Source of the DNA: Cryobacterium gelidum
GTDB lineage: Bacteria; Actinomycetota; Actinomycetes; Actinomycetales; Microbacteriaceae
Assembly: GCF_004403985.1 (NCBI RefSeq)
Contig: NZ_SOHL01000020.1
Span: forward strand, 83,425 to 147,424
Direction: 5' to 3'
Length of the DNA stretch: 64,000 bases
A program made the translations under genes and the position numbers. Below are positions 61,585-64,000 of this stretch, one piece after another. Within the stretch, counting starts at the first letter, position 1. Every line of letters starts with the position of its first letter. Below the pieces are notes generated by a model. The model was given only the letters and a program-made list of their open reading frames with translations, did not search any database and was not told the origin of the DNA.

Positions 61585-61656
61585 GCCCCCATAGCTCAGG
61601 GGATAGAGCACTGCCCTCCGGAGGCAGGGGCGGCAGTTCGAATCTGCCTGGGGGCA
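61585..61656 (+). tRNA. tRNA-Arg (anticodon CCG)
   Basis: A full cloverleaf can be drawn: acceptor GCCCCCA with TGGGGGC, D arm GCTC...GAGC, anticodon stem CTGCC/GGCAG with loop CTCCGGA (anticodon CCG, reading CGG), and T arm GGCAG-TTCGAAT-CTGCC. The discriminator is A56. Only CC of CCA is present in the DNA, since the next base is G. An IS-like element begins 3 bp downstream and its target duplication includes the tRNA's last bases. Confidence 0.95.
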
Positions 61657-61659
61657 CCG
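61655..61659. repeat. Left target duplication CACCG
   Basis: CACCG immediately precedes the left end of the IS-like element and recurs at 63211-63215 immediately after its right end. It overlaps the last acceptor base and discriminator of tRNA-Arg. Confidence 0.65.
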
Positions 61660-61705
61660 TGTCGCGTGCCACGCCAGTTCGGACTCCTGCCACCCAGTTC
61701 GGACA
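61660..61705 (+). repeat. Left IS-like end, copy A
   Basis: A 46-bp sequence that matches 63218-63263 at about 39 positions. It contains TGCCACGCCAGTTCGGAC and TGCCACCCAGTTCGGAC in tandem. Confidence 0.8.
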
Positions 61706-61841
61706 CCTCGGCGGTCAGCGCAACTAGGCGTCGCCGTCGCTTGAGGGAGGACTCGGCCTCCTCCTTTCCTCTGAGGAGAATGCGACGAATTTCTTCCCGG
61801 ACGAGCGAGCCAGCCCTACGATTCCGGTGAGATCGCCAACG

Positions 61842-62423
61842 TCATGGAGATGCTGCGAACACTTCCTCAAGCGTGACCAATTCGTTTCCGCCAAAGTATT
61901 TTTGTACGTCGGCGGGGCATTCCACGGCAGCGATAGACGGTGGCATGTATGAATCAACCCGGTCGCCCACGAACTCGACCTCGATGCTGACGCAGACCAA
62001 CACGTCGGCAACTCTCGAATTGAATCCGCTTCCGGTGGAGCTCTGCCCCGATGCGGCGTAGCTGACCAGCACCTTCGGATAGGACTGTGATCGATCGACT
62101 ACCGCCCCGAATGCCGCACCGTGAGCCCAGCCGGGGATCTGTTCATCGGCGTCCTCGCGGATTGTGGCGAATGCCGGCTTGGGCCAGACATCTCCTGTGG
62201 ACACCGCATCCAAGTAGCTGTCGAGGTTGTGACCAATAGCGCTTTCGACGGCGAGGGCGGAAACCTTCTCTATAGTGATCCGAGCCTCAAACATGGCCTC
62301 CTCTCGGATATCCGGGCGCGAGCCTGAGCACGCCGAAAGAGGGAGGATCAGGCACAAAACGAGAGCTCCCTCAATCACCCGTCGCCCTGAATACCACGCC
62401 GCCTTTGTGTCCGTGTATGACAA
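61842..62423 (-). CDS. Lipoprotein carried by the IS-like element
   Basis: The 193-aa product has Arg-Arg before a hydrophobic segment and a lipobox LSAC (cysteine about 32), so it should be membrane-anchored outside. The mature domain starts with a helical stretch (FEARITIEKVSALAVESAIG) and includes paired cysteines (VLVCVSIEVEF and AAVECPADVQKYF). I do not recognise the family. A TTG at 62423 and a GTG at 62378 are possible starts. Base composition is lower in GC than the core genes around it, which fits recent transfer. Confidence 0.65.
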   Translation of the reverse strand: MSYTDTKAAWYSGRRVIEGALVLCLILPLSACSGSRPDIREEAMFEARITIEKVSALAVESAIGHNLDSYLDAVSTGDVWPKPAFATIREDADEQIPGWAHGAAFGAVVDRSQSYPKVLVSYAASGQSSTGSGFNSRVADVLVCVSIEVEFVGDRVDSYMPPSIAAVECPADVQKYFGGNELVTLEEVFAASP

Positions 62424-62535
62424 TCGATCCCCCTTTTTTGCGGTGATTCACGGCTTGAAGCTGGCCATCTCACCGGAATCGTAAGTGCGGAGCGAACCCC
62501 AGTTGGCGCAGCTATGGGTTCGAGGACACGCTCGA

Positions 62536-63000
62536 CTAACGGGAGAAAATCCCTCTCAGAAAGGACATTGCTCCCGCCGGCTGAGGCCGAGTTGATTCGG
62601 GCATCGGAGACGTTAAGGCCGCTGATTGATTGGCTGTAAAGGCGGGGGGCTGTAGAGCCTTTGGCGCGGGGATCATGATCCGGGCGAAAACTCCGTCCGC
62701 AAACGATGAGTCCTCGATGACCAGCTTCTGTTGCCGGTTGTGAACGATCTTGTAGAGCGTCGACTGGTCAAGTTGCTTCGGGTACAGTCTTCCGACGACG
62801 ACCTCGCCGACAACGACGTTCAGCTGCTCACCATCGGCGACTACCGTGCATTTGTGGTCGCCCACGCCCAACGCAATGAATTCGCTCTGGTACTTGTTGG
62901 TTTGCTGGACATTGACCTTCTCGGCTCGTGGTCCCGCCCGACCCACGCTTAGCGAACGACGATTCGAAGTATTCGTTCCCGACAACCACAGTGGTTCCAT
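62536..63000 (-). CDS. Unknown cytoplasmic protein carried by the IS-like element
   Basis: The 154-aa product (ATG at 63000, with a TTG at 63009 as alternative) has a compact beta-rich centre (CTVVADGEQLNVVVGEVVVGRLYP) followed by KIVHNRQQKLVIEDSSFADGVFARIMIPAP, then a Pro/Ala-rich tail ending SFLRGIFSR. There is no signal peptide. The family is not recognised. It is 112 bp upstream of the lipoprotein gene on the same strand, so the two may form a transcription unit. Confidence 0.55.
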   Translation of the reverse strand: MEPLWLSGTNTSNRRSLSVGRAGPRAEKVNVQQTNKYQSEFIALGVGDHKCTVVADGEQLNVVVGEVVVGRLYPKQLDQSTLYKIVHNRQQKLVIEDSSFADGVFARIMIPAPKALQPPAFTANQSAALTSPMPESTRPQPAGAMSFLRGIFSR

Positions 63001-63160
63001 TTCGTCCAATGCCCGACCCCTCCCTAGTCCTTTCGATCCTATGTCGTACGGCTACATGCGGCGTGATCCCGAATACCCCATGACGGGGCCGTTTTCGCAG
63101 TGTCTGTCCGGGGTAGGTTGGCAATCGTCGCGTCAATTGCGCCTGCCGCAACCCCTAAAA

Positions 63161-63210
63161 CTGCAGTGTCCGGCTATGGCAATTTGTCCGGTATGGCTCG
63201 TCAAGTGACA
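63161..63210 (-). repeat. Right IS-like end
   Basis: In reverse complement this 50-bp stretch has GCCATACCGGAC and TGCCATAGCCGGAC, the same paired motifs as the left ends, and terminates in TGACA. It faces inward towards 61660. Confidence 0.65.
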
Positions 63211-63217
63211 CACCGGT

Positions 63218-63263
63218 TGTCACGTGCCACGCTAGTTCGGACTTCTGCCACATAGCTCGGACA
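63218..63263 (+). repeat. Second left IS-like end, copy B
   Basis: Begins TGTCACGTGCCACGC and carries TGCCACGCTAGTTCGGAC and TGCCACATAGCTCGGAC. It is in the same orientation as copy A, so it is the left end of another element of the same type, or a remnant of one. Its right partner is not in the window. Confidence 0.75.
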
Positions 63264-63273
63264 AGCCGTAGCT

Positions 63274-63468
63274 TTAGTCTTCTGATATGAGCAACTGGCC
63301 ATAGTCTCGTTCCGTGACGCGATGCCCATATTCCGTTGTCACGGCGGGGAGTTGTGCGTCGGCAAGCCCCCGCGCGCGAGCGGATCGAACTAGGGAATTC
63401 GCAAGGTTGCGTTGGTTCTCTGCGCGCGTTCTGTCCTCGCTAGCTGGCGCCGTCGCCCGTCTCGTCAC
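63274..63468 (-). CDS. Small unknown protein near the second IS-like end
   Basis: The GTG-started 64-aa product is Arg/Ala-rich and helical (RAENQRNLANSLVRSARARGLADAQL), ending VTERDYGQLLISED. Its start overlaps the end of a remnant reading frame upstream (63440-63559). It may be the tail gene of a decayed element. Confidence in expression is low. Confidence 0.35.
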   Translation of the reverse strand: MTRRATAPASEDRTRAENQRNLANSLVRSARARGLADAQLPAVTTEYGHRVTERDYGQLLISED

Positions 63469-63559
63469 CGGATCGGTCTGGCATTAGCCCTAGGGAGCGT
63501 GCCCGACTATAGAAGGCGGCGCGGGATATTCCGAAAGCGCGCGGCCTACGCCGTTGTCT
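63440..63559 (-). pseudogene. Remnant of a helix-turn-helix-like reading frame
   Basis: Between an in-frame TAG at 63560-63562 and the stop at 63440-63442 the frame reads RPRAFGISRAAFYSRARSLGL, a pattern seen in helix-turn-helix segments of recombinases and transposase partners. It has no usable start codon. It is probably the 3' remnant of a mobile-element gene. Confidence 0.3.
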
Positions 63560-63668
63560 CTACACCTTTGGTGAGCCGGTGGGCATAACCGTCATAGTTT
63601 TGGCTGTAGCGTTTAGCACCCGCGGGATTCTATTGATCGAAGCAACACCTACTTTTAGGTGGTTTGAA

Positions 63669-64000
63669 ATGCTTCATCGTTCTTCTTCAGCAGCAGGTGT
63701 GCGGTTTCTCGCCTCGATCAAGGAGGGGCGCGGTCTCAAACCCTCCGCCCGCGGCGCCGGCATCGGCAAGGAAGTCGGCTACCGCTGGCTACGAGAGAAA
63801 TACCTCGACCTGCGTCGCGGCGGGAAGACTCCTGCCGAGTCAACGGCGGCGCTCGGATTCACGACCTCGCGTCTCTTAGCATGGGAGGCGGACGTCGATC
63901 GCACTGATGATCGGCATCATCTGAGGGTCGACGTCGACGAGGAGGCAGCATTCTGGGTGTCCTTCGATGCCGGACAGAGCGCCGACCGGGGGGCCAATGC
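63669..64000 (+). CDS. IS30-like transposase, N-terminal part (runs off the window)
   Basis: An open frame from the ATG at 63669 (AGGTGG upstream) runs to the window end without a stop (at least 110 aa). It has two helix-turn-helix-like units: SIKEGRGLKPSARGAGIGKE with GYRWLREKY, and EEAAFWVSFDAGQSADRGANA. This matches the N-terminal layout of actinobacterial IS30-family transposases. The catalytic DDE domain would be downstream. It is on the opposite strand from the small genes before it. Confidence 0.6.
   Translation, partial: MLHRSSSAAGVRFLASIKEGRGLKPSARGAGIGKEVGYRWLREKYLDLRRGGKTPAESTAALGFTTSRLLAWEADVDRTDDRHHLRVDVDEEAAFWVSFDAGQSADRGAN

Larger units (their letters stand above)
61660..63210. 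mobile_element. 1.55-kb IS-like cargo element without transposase
   Basis: The left 46 bp begin TGTCGCGTGCCACGCC and the right end, read in reverse complement, begins TGTCACTTGACGAGCC. The two agree at 17 of the first 25 positions. Each end has two subterminal copies of TGCCA-N(4-8)-CGGAC (or a close variant), as expected for transposase binding sites. TG...CA termini and multiple end repeats point to an IS21-like family, which is inference. A 5-bp duplication CACCG flanks it. Inside are two minus-strand genes and no transposase, so it would need an outside enzyme to move. Confidence 0.65.

Noticed and set aside
61711..61841. Duplicated tRNA 3' end as an integrase att site
   Set aside because: No second copy of the tRNA-Arg 3' half is found in the window. 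The flanking duplication is only the 5-bp CACCG expected from transposition.

Overview
The window is high-GC DNA from an actinobacterium. The best guess is a member of the Microbacteriaceae, possibly close to Cryobacterium. Pointers are the MEP isoprenoid genes (ispG, dxr with a site-2 protease), the block argS-lysA-hom-thrC-thrB-rho-prfA running towards prmC-tsaC-wecA-atpIBEFHAGDC, a very long Rho with an Asn/Gln/Arg-rich insertion, and many GTG starts and ATGA overlaps. The family assignment is inference from gene content, not from a search.

Layout. (1) 1-2.9 kb: the right part of a small integrative element. It has an HUH-type replication initiator preceded by three perfect hairpins, a small coupled gene, and a large serine recombinase that abuts the truncated 3' end of a DUF222/HNH gene. 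(2) 2.9-9.9 kb: ispG, rseP and dxr on the minus strand, interrupted by a plus-strand thiolase and by a translationally coupled Ser/Thr kinase plus Ala-rich lipoprotein. (3) 9.98-17.8 kb: plsC, two gabT paralogues, a PadR/HAAS-type pair, a frameshifted lipoprotein gene bracketed by about 110-bp direct repeats derived from the end of osmC, and an asparaginase. (4) 18-32 kb: a polyamine ABC transporter (potABCD), alanine dehydrogenase, an EccC-like ATPase with FHA and PP2C genes, then an aldehyde dehydrogenase, an Lrp-type regulator and an omega-aminotransferase. (5) 32-37 kb: DUF4192, aldo/keto reductase, ogt, mdh, yaaA. (6) 37-61.5 kb: the ATP synthase operon and conserved translation, cysteine, threonine and lysine genes. 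(7) 61.6-64 kb: tRNA-Arg(CCG) followed directly by a mobile-DNA cluster.

How the genes work together. PotABCD, the aminotransferase, the aldehyde dehydrogenase and GabT form a coherent route: putrescine uptake, then 4-aminobutanal, GABA and succinate semialdehyde. Alanine dehydrogenase could recycle the alanine made when pyruvate is the amino acceptor. The ALDH/Lrp intergenic region contains nested inverted repeats that look like an Lrp-type operator. The kinase (7.1 kb), PP2C phosphatase (27.7 kb) and FHA protein (26.8 kb) make a possible Ser/Thr phosphorylation set.

The strongest unusual structure is at 61,660-63,210. This 1.55-kb segment has IS-like inverted ends, each with two TGCCA...CGGAC subterminal repeats. 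It is flanked by a 5-bp direct duplication (CACCG) that overlaps the end of tRNA-Arg. It carries two uncharacterised genes and no transposase. A second left end of the same type starts 8 bp further on, and the window ends inside an IS30-like transposase gene.
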